Shown: positions 35,639 to 44,497, counted from the stretch's first letter. The stretch: DNA of 64,000 nucleotides from Arthrobacter zhaoxinii (GCF_025244925.1 NZ_CP104275.1:2170001-2234000), one strand, 5' to 3'. Translations and numbers: made by a program. Notes: generated by a model from the sequence alone, not told the origin.

Positions 35639-36636
35639 GTGCCCTGGCTCCGCGCAATGTCCTAGTCACCGGCGCGAGCGGCCTGCTGGGCGGCGCCGTC
35701 GCGGACCTGCTGGAGGCCAAGGGCCACAAGGTCCGCACCCTCCAGCGCCGGCCGGGAGTTCCGGGCCGGGACTCCGTGGCCGGGTCCGTTGCCGATCCCG
35801 CTGCCGCCGCCCGTGCCGTCGACGGGATGGACGCGGTGATTCATCTCGCCGCCAAGGTCTCCTTCACCGGTGAATGGCGGGAGTTCGAGGAAACCAACAT
35901 CGTCGGCACGCAGGTCCTACTGCAGGCTGCACAGGCTGCCGGCGTCCGCGACGTCGTCTTCGTATCGTCTCCGTCCGTGGCGCACTTCGGCGAACCGATT
36001 GCCGGTGCAGGTGCCGGCACTGCGGACCCGGCCCGCGCCCGCGGTTTCTATGCCGCCTCCAAGGCCGAGGCCGAGCTGATTGCGCTGGGGCTGAATTCCA
36101 CCGGGTTCCGCGTCGCTGCCATCCGGCCGCACATTGTCTGGGGTCCGGGCGATACGCAGCTGGTCGAGCGTGTGATTGACCGTGCCCGCTCCGGCCGGTT
36201 GCCGCTGCTCGATGCCGGTGCTGCCCTGATCGACACCACCTATATCGACAACGCGGCGGCTGCCATTGTCCGCGGCCTGGAGCGGATGGATGCCGCGTCC
36301 GGCCGTGCCCTGGTGGTGACCAACGGCCAGCCGCGTCCGGTCGGCGAACTGATTGCCGGTATCTGTGCGGCCGCGGGAGTGTCCGCACCGGGCTGGAGCG
36401 TTCCGGGCAGGGTTGCCCGCGGTGCCGGAAGCCTGATCGAACGGGTCTGGTTGAAGGCGGGGAGGCGCGGTCTGGTTCACGACGAACCGCCCATGACGCG
36501 TTTCCTGGCCGAGCAGCTGTCGACATCGCACTGGTTTGACCAGCGTGAAACCCGTGAAGTCCTGGACTGGACTCCGGAAGTGTCGATTGAAGACGGCATG
36601 CTCCGGCTTGCCCGGCACTACTCCCCCACCTCCTAG
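35635..36636 (+). CDS. oleD: OleD, NAD(P)H-dependent 2-alkyl-3-ketoacid reductase
   Basis: A 333-residue extended SDR (epimerase-type fold). The cofactor motif is VLVTGASGLLGGAV and the active site has SSPSVAHFG and YAASKAEAE (Tyr-x3-Lys). It reduces the OleA product to the beta-hydroxy acid used by OleC. GTG start overlaps the oleBC stop (GTGA). Third and last gene of the oleA-oleBC-oleD operon. The context, not the sequence alone, gives the specific role. Confidence 0.92.
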   Translation: MSALAPRNVLVTGASGLLGGAVADLLEAKGHKVRTLQRRPGVPGRDSVAGSVADPAAAARAVDGMDAVIHLAAKVSFTGEWREFEETNIVGTQVLLQAAQAAGVRDVVFVSSPSVAHFGEPIAGAGAGTADPARARGFYAASKAEAELIALGLNSTGFRVAAIRPHIVWGPGDTQLVERVIDRARSGRLPLLDAGAALIDTTYIDNAAAAIVRGLERMDAASGRALVVTNGQPRPVGELIAGICAAAGVSAPGWSVPGRVARGAGSLIERVWLKAGRRGLVHDEPPMTRFLAEQLSTSHWFDQRETREVLDWTPEVSIEDGMLRLARHYSPTS

Positions 36637-36639
36637 GAT
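36634..36639 (+). promoter_or_regulatory. Candidate -10 element before the first serine hydrolase gene
   Basis: TAGGAT overlaps the oleD stop codon and lies 7 nt before the GTG at 36647, the spacing of a leaderless transcript. The embedded AGGA could instead act as a Shine-Dalgarno at 8 nt in read-through mRNA. Confidence 0.35.
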
Positions 36640-36646
36640 GATGCCC

Positions 36647-37465
36647 GTGCAAAGCCTCCAGAAGATTGAGTCCTGGCCGGTAGACAATGCTGCTGCCGCC
36701 GTCGTATCCGCCGACGGCGAGGTGCTGGGGACCGCCGGTGAGCAGGACCGCCGTTTTCCGCTGGCTTCCGTCACCAAGCTGCTGAGCGCCTATGCCGTGC
36801 TGGTGTCCCTGGATGAGGGCGCGTTGGAACTCGATCAGCCTGCGGGGCCCGAGGGCTCCACGGTCCGGCATCTGCTTGCCCATTCCGGCGGCTACGATTT
36901 CGGCGAGCGCACGGTCCGCTATCCCCCCGGCACGCGGCGCCTGTATTCCAATGCGGGTTTCGAGGTACTCGGCGAGACGCTGGAGCAAGCAACGGGCATG
37001 ACCTTCGGCGAATACCTGCAGGAAGGCGTGCTGGTACCGCTGGGGATGTCTTCCACCTCGCTGGAGGGTTCCCCTGCTGCCGGTGGTATCTCCACTGCTG
37101 CGGACCTGTGCCGGTTTGCTGCCGAGCTGCAGGCTCCCACGCTCACCGATCCGGGCCGACTCACGGAGGCCACGCAGGTGGTCTTTCCCGGTCTCGCCGG
37201 AGTGCTTCCGGGTTTCGGCCGGCAGAAGGAGAACGACTGGGGTCTCGGTTTCGAGATCCGTGCCCATAAGTCTCCCCATTGGACCGGCGCCAACAGTTCG
37301 CCGGCCACGTTCGGCCATTTCGGCCAGTCCGGCACCTTCCTTTGGGTGGATCCGAAAGCTCGTGCTGCAGCTGTCTGCCTTACCGACCGCGATTTCGGTC
37401 CCTGGGCTGCGGAAGTGTGGCCTCCCTTTACCGATGCGGTTCTTGCCGAGCTGTCCGGCCGGTAG
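36647..37465 (+). CDS. Serine hydrolase, class C beta-lactamase-like
   Basis: A 272-residue penicillin-binding/beta-lactamase-like domain. Motifs: SVTK (Ser-x-x-Lys) near residue 43, YSN (Tyr-x-Asn) in RRLYSNAGFE, and a His-Phe-Gly motif in FGHFGQSGTF. There is no signal peptide, so it is probably a cytoplasmic esterase or amidase-like enzyme; substrate unknown. The start is uncertain: GTG 36647 is preferred for its -10/Shine-Dalgarno spacing, but ATG codons at 36638 and 36641 are possible. Confidence 0.83.
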   Translation: MQSLQKIESWPVDNAAAAVVSADGEVLGTAGEQDRRFPLASVTKLLSAYAVLVSLDEGALELDQPAGPEGSTVRHLLAHSGGYDFGERTVRYPPGTRRLYSNAGFEVLGETLEQATGMTFGEYLQEGVLVPLGMSSTSLEGSPAAGGISTAADLCRFAAELQAPTLTDPGRLTEATQVVFPGLAGVLPGFGRQKENDWGLGFEIRAHKSPHWTGANSSPATFGHFGQSGTFLWVDPKARAAAVCLTDRDFGPWAAEVWPPFTDAVLAELSGR

Positions 37466-37480
37466 GGTCCTGCGGGTCCA

Positions 37481-39115
37481 TCACGCAGCCCAGATCAGGT
37501 CCACAATGCATTCTTCCAGGAGCGTCGTTGGAAATCCTGACCGTTTTACTGGCTGTATTCCGGCGCTTGATTGATCTTCGGTTTCGGGCCCCGTTCTATG
37601 CGCCGCTCCTGCTCCGGCTCTGGTTCCGCTTCCCGCCTGGTCCCCGGATACGGCTCCCGCTCCTGCTCCAGCCCTGACCCCTGGCAGCGGCGGTGCGGTA
37701 GACCGATAGGCGTGTCCCGTTGGGGTGGTGGTCTCAACGGTGTGCGGTCCGCTCTGCCCGATAGAATCGCCTAGAGAATCGACCGTTCGAGCCTTCCAAC
37801 CCGGTGCTTCCTTGGCCTGGTTGCACGCCTCGCAGAGTCCCTGCCCATTCACCATATTGGTGGGACCGCCGTCCTGATGCGGACGAATATGGTCAAGATG
37901 CCGAATCGGTGCCCCGCACCACGGCATTCGGCAGGTCTGGTCGCGTGCCGCAATAAACCGTCCCAGCGAAACCGGGAACAAGCGCGCCCGGGAATCCATT
38001 GCGACTAATTGACCGGTGGTCGGTTCGGTGTAGAGCCTGCGGATCCAGCGTTGTTCCTGCTCGTCCTGCTTTGTTTTCCGCCCTGCGGGTTGTTCCGGGC
38101 CCTCTTCCGGTTTGGCGCCACGGGTATCCCTCCCGACTTCCTTTCCGGCTTCCCGCCCGGGACGACGACCCCTGATCAGATCCCTCGCCCACTGGGCCGG
38201 CACGGGACCGTACCCAGGGACCAGGGCAGGCTCTGAGTCTCCGCCCAGCAGTGTCCGGTCCGACATCACCAGCTGCACTTCCACCTTCATCCGTTCTGCA
38301 TCTGCCTGCCCGGTGACGCGCTCGACGAGGGTGTCCGCCATAATCTGGCCCCGGCCCCGGCCGTCTCCTGACGCACGCAGCCGGTCCGCTTCTCGGGACA
38401 GCGCGGCAAAGACGCCCACGCCCTGGGCGACAGGCAGGAGTCCGGTCAGATAGGTCATGGTGTCCGGTGCGGGACGGCAGGAGACAAAACGCTCCGATTC
38501 GGCCTTGGCTGCACGCTTGACCGCTGCCCGCGGATCGAGCCTGTAGGCCGCGCCTCTGGCTCGGGAAATGATCTGACGGTCTCCCAGGGTCTCCAGGACG
38601 TCGGGATCTCCGGCGACTTCTTCATCCACACGCCGCCGGTCCTCCAGGCTCAGGCAGGCGGTTTCACGGACCAGCAGCGTTGCCCGCCACTCGCTGATCC
38701 TCCCCAAGGTCAGGGCCTGCAGAGTGCACGGCATCTCGGAGGTCAGCACCTTCGCGAAGCCCAGCAGCCGCCCGCCGCGGTTAGGCGATTCCCTCCGTGC
38801 CAAGGCAATCTGGGAGGCAACGCCGCGGCTCAGTTCCTCCCGGCGGACTCGGGCCTCGGCCTGCTTCCGGTGTTGCGAAGCATCAAACAAGGCAGTTGCC
38901 CGAGCCTGCGCCGCAGCAGCTGCGGCTTTGAGTTCCTCCAGGGCACGGATCCGGTCAATGAGACCGCCGTCCTGTTCCCCCGCCTGCTCTCCATCACCGC
39001 CGGGAAGGCCCTCCGCGTCCTCCGCGAGTACCTCAACCCACGTATTCACCAGCGCGGTGCCGGCAGCCAGGCTGCCGGTCCGCTGATGGCTTTCGGACGG
39101 AGAATATTCGAACAT
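37481..39115 (-). CDS. DUF222 / HNH endonuclease domain protein (13E12-type)
   Basis: A 544-residue protein. An N-terminal DUF222 region spans about residues 30-330. A charged linker (GREAGKEVGRDTRGAKPEEG) follows. The HNH nuclease motif lies near residues 395-450, with CRMPWCGAPIRHLDHIRPH, the GGPTNMVNG loop and CEACN. The C-terminal 100 residues are low-complexity Gly/Ala/Thr. Such proteins are abundant, multi-copy families in actinobacteria; their role is unknown. It converges with the serine hydrolase, 15 bp apart, with no recognisable terminator. Confidence 0.87.
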   Translation of the reverse strand: MFEYSPSESHQRTGSLAAGTALVNTWVEVLAEDAEGLPGGDGEQAGEQDGGLIDRIRALEELKAAAAAAQARATALFDASQHRKQAEARVRREELSRGVASQIALARRESPNRGGRLLGFAKVLTSEMPCTLQALTLGRISEWRATLLVRETACLSLEDRRRVDEEVAGDPDVLETLGDRQIISRARGAAYRLDPRAAVKRAAKAESERFVSCRPAPDTMTYLTGLLPVAQGVGVFAALSREADRLRASGDGRGRGQIMADTLVERVTGQADAERMKVEVQLVMSDRTLLGGDSEPALVPGYGPVPAQWARDLIRGRRPGREAGKEVGRDTRGAKPEEGPEQPAGRKTKQDEQEQRWIRRLYTEPTTGQLVAMDSRARLFPVSLGRFIAARDQTCRMPWCGAPIRHLDHIRPHQDGGPTNMVNGQGLCEACNQAKEAPGWKARTVDSLGDSIGQSGPHTVETTTPTGHAYRSTAPPLPGVRAGAGAGAVSGDQAGSGTRAGAGAAHRTGPETEDQSSAGIQPVKRSGFPTTLLEECIVDLIWAA

Positions 39116-39252
39116 GTGTTCGAGTCTATCGGGACCGCGGACGCCGATCTAGGGAACAAATACCTGTTCCACTACCCGTTTTTGAGGCTTCTTCCTCCGT
39201 CCTCTTGTCGATGCTCCCGTGGGCTGAGTTGGCCACCCAGAGCGGCATGAAC

Positions 39253-39858
39253 CTACCCACCTATAAAGGAAATTACGACGACGGCGACCAACAGGGCTGC
39301 CTGCCCAGCCAGTGCGAGATTTCCCGGCTCCTTCTTCGCTTTCTTTCCTGCCTTGGACTTTCGGCGTGGCTTACCAATTAGTGACTTACCAGTAGTAGGC
39401 ACACCTGGCGCTTCCCGCACGGGAAGGGACGGACGCCGGGCCTCCTCCGCCGCCGGTGGCGCCGCCGCATCGTTCGCCGCCGCCGCAACGTTCGCCGGTG
39501 CTGCCGACGCCACCGCCGCCGGCTCAGCAGCCTCGGTCTCGGCAGCTTCCCCCGCCACGCCCTCCGACTTAGAAGACCGCCCCGGCAGCTCAGGCCAGTG
39601 AAGAACCGCACCCGCAACAGCCGCAGCCAGCGCGACGACGGCCACCACCCAAAGGACCACGGATCCGGAACTCCACGGGGAGATCAGACGTAGAATTCCC
39701 GCAATCGAAGCCGTTTCCAACAAACCGGCCAGCAGGGACCTCCGGCTCGGACCGGAGGGCCTCCCCACCTGCTTCCAGACAGGAAGCGCCACGGACAGAG
39801 AAAGCACCATCAGCCAGAGGGCGAGCATCCAGGAGACCAGGGTCAGAGCCAGAGCCAT
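39253..39858 (-). CDS. Putative membrane protein, unknown
   Basis: A 201-residue protein not assigned to a family. Hydrophobic segments lie near residues 3-28, 43-60, 68-88 and at the C-terminus (180-200). Between them is an Ala/Glu/Pro-rich loop (AAETEAAEPAAVASAAPAN) and a very basic stretch (GKPRRKSKAGKKAKKE). The start ATG overlaps the stop of the upstream serine hydrolase (TGATG), so it is the third gene of the regulator-hydrolase-membrane operon. Confidence 0.7.
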   Translation of the reverse strand: MALALTLVSWMLALWLMVLSLSVALPVWKQVGRPSGPSRRSLLAGLLETASIAGILRLISPWSSGSVVLWVVAVVALAAAVAGAVLHWPELPGRSSKSEGVAGEAAETEAAEPAAVASAAPANVAAAANDAAAPPAAEEARRPSLPVREAPGVPTTGKSLIGKPRRKSKAGKKAKKEPGNLALAGQAALLVAVVVISFIGG

Positions 39859-40976
39859 CAGAGACCTTCCTTCAACAGGGCCAACGCGGCCTCTTCCTGC
39901 CCGGCAGCCACGCTCGAGAGGATCAGCACGGCTGTGCCCGCCTCACGGTCCATCGCCACCATGGCGGAAAAGCCGCCGGTTTGGCCGTTGTGCCACGTCG
40001 CAGCACGCCCGGTCGATGAGGAGACCTGCGTAAACCACGCCAAACCCACCTGCTCGTCGCCGCCGCCGCCGCCCTCGCCGCCGTCACCGCCGCCCTCGCC
40101 CGTGTCCCAACGCGGCTCCAGTGCCGCGGAACCCGGGGCCGTCTCCGCCAGCAGCGCCTGAAGGTATAGCGACATATCCGCTGCGGTAGACCGGATCCCA
40201 CCCATCGGCGCCCCACCACCGGCGGTCCAGGCAGCGTGCGGCAGTCCGCTTGCAGCCCGCCCCGTCGGAGCATCGGGTCGCAGGTTGCCGGCAGTGACCG
40301 GAACGTACGTGTCCTTCATTCCCAGGGGTTCCAGGATCCGCTCCTGCAGCAGATCGGCGTAGTCCATCCCGGCTTCCTTCGCGAGCAGCTGCCCCAGGAA
40401 GGCATAACCGAGGTTGGAGTAAGCCACCGTGCCCCGCCCTCCCAATGATGCGGACTGTGCATGTTCGATCACCTCGGCGGGCGGGGCAGTGTAGGGGTCG
40501 CGGCGGAGAGCGGAATTCAGAAACGACGAAACCAACGCACCGGGATCAGTGGCAAGCCGGGGAAGCCCCGACCGGTGACTGGCCAGCTCCGCCAAGGTGA
40601 CGGTACCGATTTCGGCCTCCGGGTCCTTCAGGTCCGGCCCCAGGATCTCGGCAACGGTGGTCTCCAGGGTCACCTCGCCGCGCTCGACGGCGTCCGCCAG
40701 CAGGGCCGCCGTGAACGTTTTGGACACCGATCCGATCTCGAACTCGGTCCGTTCATCGGCGCCGAAGCCGGCGATCCGCACGGTGCCGTCTTCCAGGTAG
40801 GCCACGCTGAGCTTGTCGGCGGGTTTCTGCAGCAGGGGCCTAACAGTTTCCGCCAGTGCCGCATCGCCGGAAACCTGAGTGGACAGGCGCGGCGCCCACG
40901 GTGCGGCCAGCAGCCCGCAGGCCAGTACAGCGGACGCGGAAAGGGCGGCGACGGTAATACGTCTGCGTTTGTTCAT
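39858..40976 (-). CDS. Secreted serine hydrolase, beta-lactamase/D-Ala carboxypeptidase-like
   Basis: A 372-residue class C beta-lactamase-like protein with an N-terminal signal peptide (KRRRITVAALSASAVLACGLL, a possible lipobox-like LACG). Catalytic motifs: SVSK (Ser-x-x-Lys), YSN in VAYSNLGYAF and HNGQTGG. An acidic Gly-rich insertion (GEGGGDGGEGGGGGDEQ) sits before the last motif. It would act outside the membrane on peptides or cell-wall material. Substrate unknown. Lies 1 nt after an ArsR-type regulator gene in the same operon. Confidence 0.86.
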   Translation of the reverse strand: MNKRRRITVAALSASAVLACGLLAAPWAPRLSTQVSGDAALAETVRPLLQKPADKLSVAYLEDGTVRIAGFGADERTEFEIGSVSKTFTAALLADAVERGEVTLETTVAEILGPDLKDPEAEIGTVTLAELASHRSGLPRLATDPGALVSSFLNSALRRDPYTAPPAEVIEHAQSASLGGRGTVAYSNLGYAFLGQLLAKEAGMDYADLLQERILEPLGMKDTYVPVTAGNLRPDAPTGRAASGLPHAAWTAGGGAPMGGIRSTAADMSLYLQALLAETAPGSAALEPRWDTGEGGGDGGEGGGGGDEQVGLAWFTQVSSSTGRAATWHNGQTGGFSAMVAMDREAGTAVLILSSVAAGQEEAALALLKEGL

Positions 40977-40977
40977 A

Positions 40978-41490
40978 TCAGTTACCTCCGGAGGCAGCGG
41001 TCAGAATGGCGAGCAGCGGAATGACGCGGGCGGGCGGAATCCGGTAGCGGGACCGGGCATGCGGTGCGAGCCAGCCGGCAGCCGTCAAAGTGTGAACGTG
41101 GTGGTAGATCTGCCCGGACGTTCCGGACCCCAGTTCCTCCACCAGCCCGGCCACGGTCTCGGTTCCGCCGAGCACCGCACGCAGCACAGCCAGGCGGAGG
41201 GGATGGCCCAGGGACGCAAGGGTGTCGGCGAACCGGGTCCAGTCGACGTCGAGCAGATGCTCGGTCTCCAGCCCGTACTGGTACTCGTAGTGGGCGCCGG
41301 CGGCAGTTGTGGCGGTGCCGGTGAACAGCACCGCTCCCGGCTCGGGGTGGCGCTTCCTCATCCCTTCAAGGGCCCAGAACACGTCCGCATCATTGGCGGA
41401 CGACGCCGGACCGGCAGCTTCCGCGCGCTGTTCCAGCGCTGCGACACGTGCCTCCAGGGCCTGAAGCCGGGCGTCGTCATCAATGGGCAT
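40978..41490 (-). CDS. ArsR-type helix-turn-helix regulator
   Basis: A 170-residue regulator. An N-terminal coiled-coil-like stretch (LQALEARVAALEQRAEAAG) is followed by a winged helix-turn-helix of ArsR type (FADTLASLGHPLRLAVLRAVLG, then GTSGQIYHHVHTLTAAGWL). There are no obvious metal-binding Cys residues, so the signal is unknown. It is the first gene of an operon with a secreted serine hydrolase and a membrane protein. The operator palindrome over its promoter suggests autoregulation. ATG at 41490 is probably leaderless. Confidence 0.85.
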   Translation of the reverse strand: MPIDDDARLQALEARVAALEQRAEAAGPASSANDADVFWALEGMRKRHPEPGAVLFTGTATTAAGAHYEYQYGLETEHLLDVDWTRFADTLASLGHPLRLAVLRAVLGGTETVAGLVEELGSGTSGQIYHHVHTLTAAGWLAPHARSRYRIPPARVIPLLAILTAASGGN

Positions 41491-41497
41491 GGCTAGA

Positions 41498-41536
41498 GAA
41501 TTACGTAATTCCAGAATAAATACAAGACTTACGTAA
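41498..41536 (-). promoter_or_regulatory. Promoter and operator of the ArsR-type regulator operon
   Basis: On the minus strand TTGTAT (41525-41520), a 16-bp spacer and TAATTC (41503-41498) form a promoter 7 nt before the ATG at 41490. The palindrome GAATTACGTAATTC (41498-41511) covers the -10. A second TTACGTAATT copy lies 28 bp away (41529-41538). This is typical of an autorepressor. Confidence 0.6.
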
Positions 41537-41556
41537 TTATTTGTTTGCAGACCAGC

Positions 41557-41600
41557 GACTTTCCGCAACGGAAACCCTTCCCTTTCCGTTGCGGAAAGTC
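41557..41600. promoter_or_regulatory. Double dyad operator upstream of 41613
   Basis: An 18-bp perfect inverted repeat (41557-41574, 41583-41600) in which each arm is itself a dyad TTTCCG-N3-CGGAAA (41560-41574, 41583-41597). The centres are 23 bp apart, about two helical turns. It is followed at once by TAGGCT (41601-41606) and the ATG at 41613, so the second site lies in the -35/-10 spacer. A repressor operator is the natural reading; the HTH protein at 42083 is the candidate. Confidence 0.65.
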
Positions 41601-41612
41601 TAGGCTGCCGGT

Positions 41613-42083
41613 ATGACGCAAAACCATGCCGCCCGTCCCTCCGCCGAAGAAGCACGCCAGGCACTGAAATCCGTCTCCCAGTCAAAGCAGGCTCTGGCTC
41701 CGCACGTCAGGTCGCCCGCATGGCTCTATCCCGTCCAGGGCATAGGTATGGGGGTGTTCGTCATCGGCCTGGTCTTCTCCAAGGACGCCGGATGGGCGTC
41801 CGCCCTCATTGCGGTGTCCGGAGTGCTCTTCAGCGTCCTGCCGATGCTTCAGACCCGCAGCCGCCTGGTGATTGATGTGTACACCCATCCCGGCAGCCGC
41901 GGACTGGCCTGGACGTATGTCGCCGCGTTCGCGCTCATCGCCGTCGCGGCCCTCGTGCTGTACTCGACCTTCAAGCTGGCATGGATAGGTTATGGCGCTG
42001 CCGTGCTTGTCCTGATGCTCACGCTGGTGATGGGACCGGCCATGGATGCCCGGCTTGCACGCGCGCTGCGGAACGCCGCCTGA
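41613..42083 (+). CDS. Small membrane protein, unknown
   Basis: A 156-residue protein with four hydrophobic helices (about 38-55, 62-80, 98-118, 122-143) and a polar N-terminus. It resembles the small membrane subunits often encoded beside PadR/ArsR-like regulators, but I do not assign a function. ATG at 41613 is 6 nt after TAGGCT with no Shine-Dalgarno, so the transcript is probably leaderless. Its stop overlaps the start of the next gene (TGATG). Confidence 0.78.
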   Translation: MTQNHAARPSAEEARQALKSVSQSKQALAPHVRSPAWLYPVQGIGMGVFVIGLVFSKDAGWASALIAVSGVLFSVLPMLQTRSRLVIDVYTHPGSRGLAWTYVAAFALIAVAALVLYSTFKLAWIGYGAAVLVLMLTLVMGPAMDARLARALRNAA

Positions 42084-42385
42084 TGGGCGAGGGATTCAGT
42101 GAGGTTATCCATGTACCCACCCGGCTGCGGATCTGTTCGATCCTTGCCGAAGTGGGCGAAGCCGAATTCGGCGTGCTCCGGGACGCGCTGGACCTGAGCG
42201 ACTCGGTACTAAGCAAACACGTCAAGGTGCTCGAACAGGCCGGGCTTGTCACCGTGCGCAAAGGTTCTGTGAACGGCCGCACTCGAACCTGGGTGGCCCT
42301 GAACAAGACCGGGCAGAAGGCATTCAAGGCCCACATCGAGGAGCTCCGCAAGCTCGCTGCCGCCGGAGACCTGCTCAACCCATGA
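42083..42385 (+). CDS. Winged-helix transcriptional regulator
   Basis: A 100-residue HTH protein: LRICSILAEVGEAEFGVLRDAL, the recognition region DLSDSVLSKHVKVLEQAGLV and the wing KGSVNGRTRTWVALNKTG. Of the MarR/ArsR-like type that represses small operons. It probably binds the paired TTTCCG-N3-CGGAAA dyads at 41560-41597 and controls this operon (inference from position). Overlaps both neighbours, so it is translated with them. Confidence 0.85.
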   Translation: MGEGFSEVIHVPTRLRICSILAEVGEAEFGVLRDALDLSDSVLSKHVKVLEQAGLVTVRKGSVNGRTRTWVALNKTGQKAFKAHIEELRKLAAAGDLLNP

Positions 42386-42789
42386 AAATCTACAATCCAC
42401 AGGTCATCCTGTTCGTCACCGACGTCGCGCGGGCGGCACGCTTCTACGCGGCCCTCGGCTTCACTGAAGAATTCCGCGCAACCGGAGCAGGGACGGCACC
42501 GGTCAAAATCGAAATGGCATTGGACGGCTTCGAACTCGGGCTCGCACTGCCTGGACCGGCGGCCGAAGCCCACGGGCTCACCCCGGTCATAGCCGGACAC
42601 CGCGCGTGCCTCACGCTCTGGACGGACGACGTCGCAGCCGCCTACGCCGCCGCGCTCGACGCCGGAGCAAAAGACCTTCAAGGGCCGCACCCGTTCCTGG
42701 ACGGAAGACTGCGGGTTGCCTTCGTCGAGGACTTCGACGGGCATCCGATCCAGCTCGTGGAACGGGAACCTACCAGCGGCCGTTCCTAG
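42382..42789 (+). CDS. VOC family (glyoxalase/bleomycin-resistance-like) protein
   Basis: A 135-residue single VOC domain protein: [19 protein letters not shown] at the start, Glu in [15 protein letters not shown] and the C-terminal [16 protein letters not shown] with the usual Glu ligand position. It could sequester or detoxify an electrophile; substrate unknown. The start overlaps the regulator stop (ATGA), so it is the last gene of the 41613-42789 operon. Its 3' end overlaps mutM on the other strand by 20 bp. Confidence 0.83.
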   Translation: MKIYNPQVILFVTDVARAARFYAALGFTEEFRATGAGTAPVKIEMALDGFELGLALPGPAAEAHGLTPVIAGHRACLTLWTDDVAAAYAAALDAGAKDLQGPHPFLDGRLRVAFVEDFDGHPIQLVEREPTSGRS

Positions 42790-43777
42790 GCCGCGGCTGG
42801 CAGACCGGACAGCTGTACGAGGACCGGTTCATAAACGAGTCGCGCCGGATCAGGGTGTGCAGGCCCAGCTCCTCGCAGCGCGGGCAGGGCAGCCCCTCGC
42901 GTCCATAGGCGTTCAGGGAGCGGGAGAAGTATCCGGAGGCGCCGTTGACGTTGACGTAGAGCGAGTCGAAGCTGGTGCCGCCGGCCGCCAGGGCGCGGGT
43001 CATCACGTCCCGGGCGGCCTCTACCAGCCGCAGTGCGTCGGCTCGGCGCATGGTGTCCGTGGCACGGGCAAAGTGCATGCGCGCCGCCCACAGGGACTCG
43101 TCGGCGTAAATGTTTCCGACCCCGGAGATCAGGCCCTGGTCCAGCAGGGCACGTTTGATGCCGGTGCGCCGCAGCCGCAGCCGGCGGTAGAACTCGTCAA
43201 AGGAAAACGCCGGATCCAGCGGGTCACGGGCAATATGGGCCGCCTCGGCAGCCACGAGCGGCAGCGCGGTCTCGGACAGGCCGCCGGGTTCGCCGTCGGG
43301 CGTCGGGACCAGGTCGGTGAGGAACATGCCGCCGAAGATCCGCTGGTCCACAAAGCGCAGCTCGTCCGGCATGGCAGCACCGGAGGCATCAGCGGCGGGG
43401 CTGAGCGTGAACCGGACTTTCAGGTGCTTTTCGTCCGGAAGTGCGGAGTCCTCCATCAGCAGCTGCCCGCTCATGCCCAGGTGCGCCATCAGCGCAAAGG
43501 AGGGCACGACGTCGTCGGCCGCGCCGCCCGGCGAAGCCGCACCGGACGCGCCGCCCAGCGAAGGAGCAGACTCAAGCAGCGGCAGCCAGAGGAACTTGCC
43601 GCGGCGGACGACGTCGGCCACCACCGCGCCTTCGAGGTTGCCGACGAGGTCGGCCGGCCCGGGTGCGTGGCGCCGCACGGAACGCGGGTCCACCACTTCA
43701 ACACCGGTGATGGTGCGGCCGCGGACCCATGAGGCCAGTCCGCGGCGGACCACCTCCACCTCGGGAAGCTCAGGCAT
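42770..43777 (-). CDS. mutM: Formamidopyrimidine-DNA glycosylase (Fpg/MutM)
   Basis: A bifunctional base-excision repair glycosylase for 8-oxoguanine and Fapy lesions. N-terminal [13 protein letters not shown] with catalytic Pro and Glu (after Met removal), the H2TH region with [17 protein letters not shown], and the C-terminal zinc finger with CPRC and CPVC. A Ser/Ala/Gly-rich insertion lies near residue 75-90. 335 residues. Lies 12 bp after rnc, in the rnc-mutM operon usual for actinobacteria. Confidence 0.96.
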   Translation of the reverse strand: MPELPEVEVVRRGLASWVRGRTITGVEVVDPRSVRRHAPGPADLVGNLEGAVVADVVRRGKFLWLPLLESAPSLGGASGAASPGGAADDVVPSFALMAHLGMSGQLLMEDSALPDEKHLKVRFTLSPAADASGAAMPDELRFVDQRIFGGMFLTDLVPTPDGEPGGLSETALPLVAAEAAHIARDPLDPAFSFDEFYRRLRLRRTGIKRALLDQGLISGVGNIYADESLWAARMHFARATDTMRRADALRLVEAARDVMTRALAAGGTSFDSLYVNVNGASGYFSRSLNAYGREGLPCPRCEELGLHTLIRRDSFMNRSSYSCPVCQPRPRNGRW

Positions 43778-43789
43778 GGCCGGGCGCCC

Positions 43790-44497
43790 CTAGGCGCCGG
43801 CAGCCGTGGTGCCGGCTTCCTTAGCGTTGATCAGCTTCCAGGTCGCAGCGGCGGCTTCCTGCTCGGCTTCCTTCTTGGAGTGGCCGGTGCCGGTGCCGAA
43901 GGGCTTGTCGCCGATATGCAGGACGGCCACGTAGCTGCGGGAATGATCGGGACCGGAACCGGAAACCCGGTATTCGATGTCGCCCATTTTCCGGCCGGCG
44001 GCGATCTCCTGGATGCTCGTCTTCCAGTCCGTGCCGGCGCCCAGCGCTTCGGCGTTGGACAGCAGCGGCCCCACGAGGCGCATCACCATGCTGCGGGCGG
44101 TTTCAATGCCGTGGTCCAGATAGACGGCACCGATGATCGCTTCCGTGGTGTCGGCAAGGATGGAGGACTTGTCGCGCCCGTTGGTGAGCTTTTCGCCCTG
44201 GCCCAGCAGGATGTACTCGCCCAGGCCCAGGTTCCGGGCAATGCCGGCGAGGGCGCGGGTACTGACGACGGCGGAGCGGCGCTTGGCCAGCTCACCCTCG
44301 GAAAGGTCAGGATTATCCCGGTAGAGCGCATCGGTTACCGAGAACCCCAGAATGGAGTCGCCGAGGAATTCCAGGCGCTCATTCGTGGGGATGCCGCCCT
44401 GCTCGTAGGCGTAGGAGCGGTGCGTGAGTGCAAGACGAAGCGTCCCGGCGTCGATATCGACACCGAGACGCTTCATAAGCTCTTCAGTATTCTTCAC
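43790..44497 (-). CDS. rnc: Ribonuclease III
   Basis: Double-stranded-RNA endonuclease for rRNA and mRNA processing. The catalytic domain holds the signature NERLEFLGDSILG and the Asp-Glu of TEAIIGAVYLDHG. A C-terminal dsRNA-binding domain (DWKTSIQEIA to GHSKKEAEQEAAAATWKL) follows. 235 residues. GTG at 44497 is the apparent start with no strong Shine-Dalgarno. Downstream of rpmF and upstream of mutM, the usual order. Confidence 0.96.
   Translation of the reverse strand: MKNTEELMKRLGVDIDAGTLRLALTHRSYAYEQGGIPTNERLEFLGDSILGFSVTDALYRDNPDLSEGELAKRRSAVVSTRALAGIARNLGLGEYILLGQGEKLTNGRDKSSILADTTEAIIGAVYLDHGIETARSMVMRLVGPLLSNAEALGAGTDWKTSIQEIAAGRKMGDIEYRVSGSGPDHSRSYVAVLHIGDKPFGTGTGHSKKEAEQEAAAATWKLINAKEAGTTAAGA

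Noticed and set aside
37481..39115. HNH gene read as a mobile intron or restriction element
   Set aside because: There are no flanking repeats or split gene; DUF222-HNH proteins are ordinary chromosomal families in actinobacteria.
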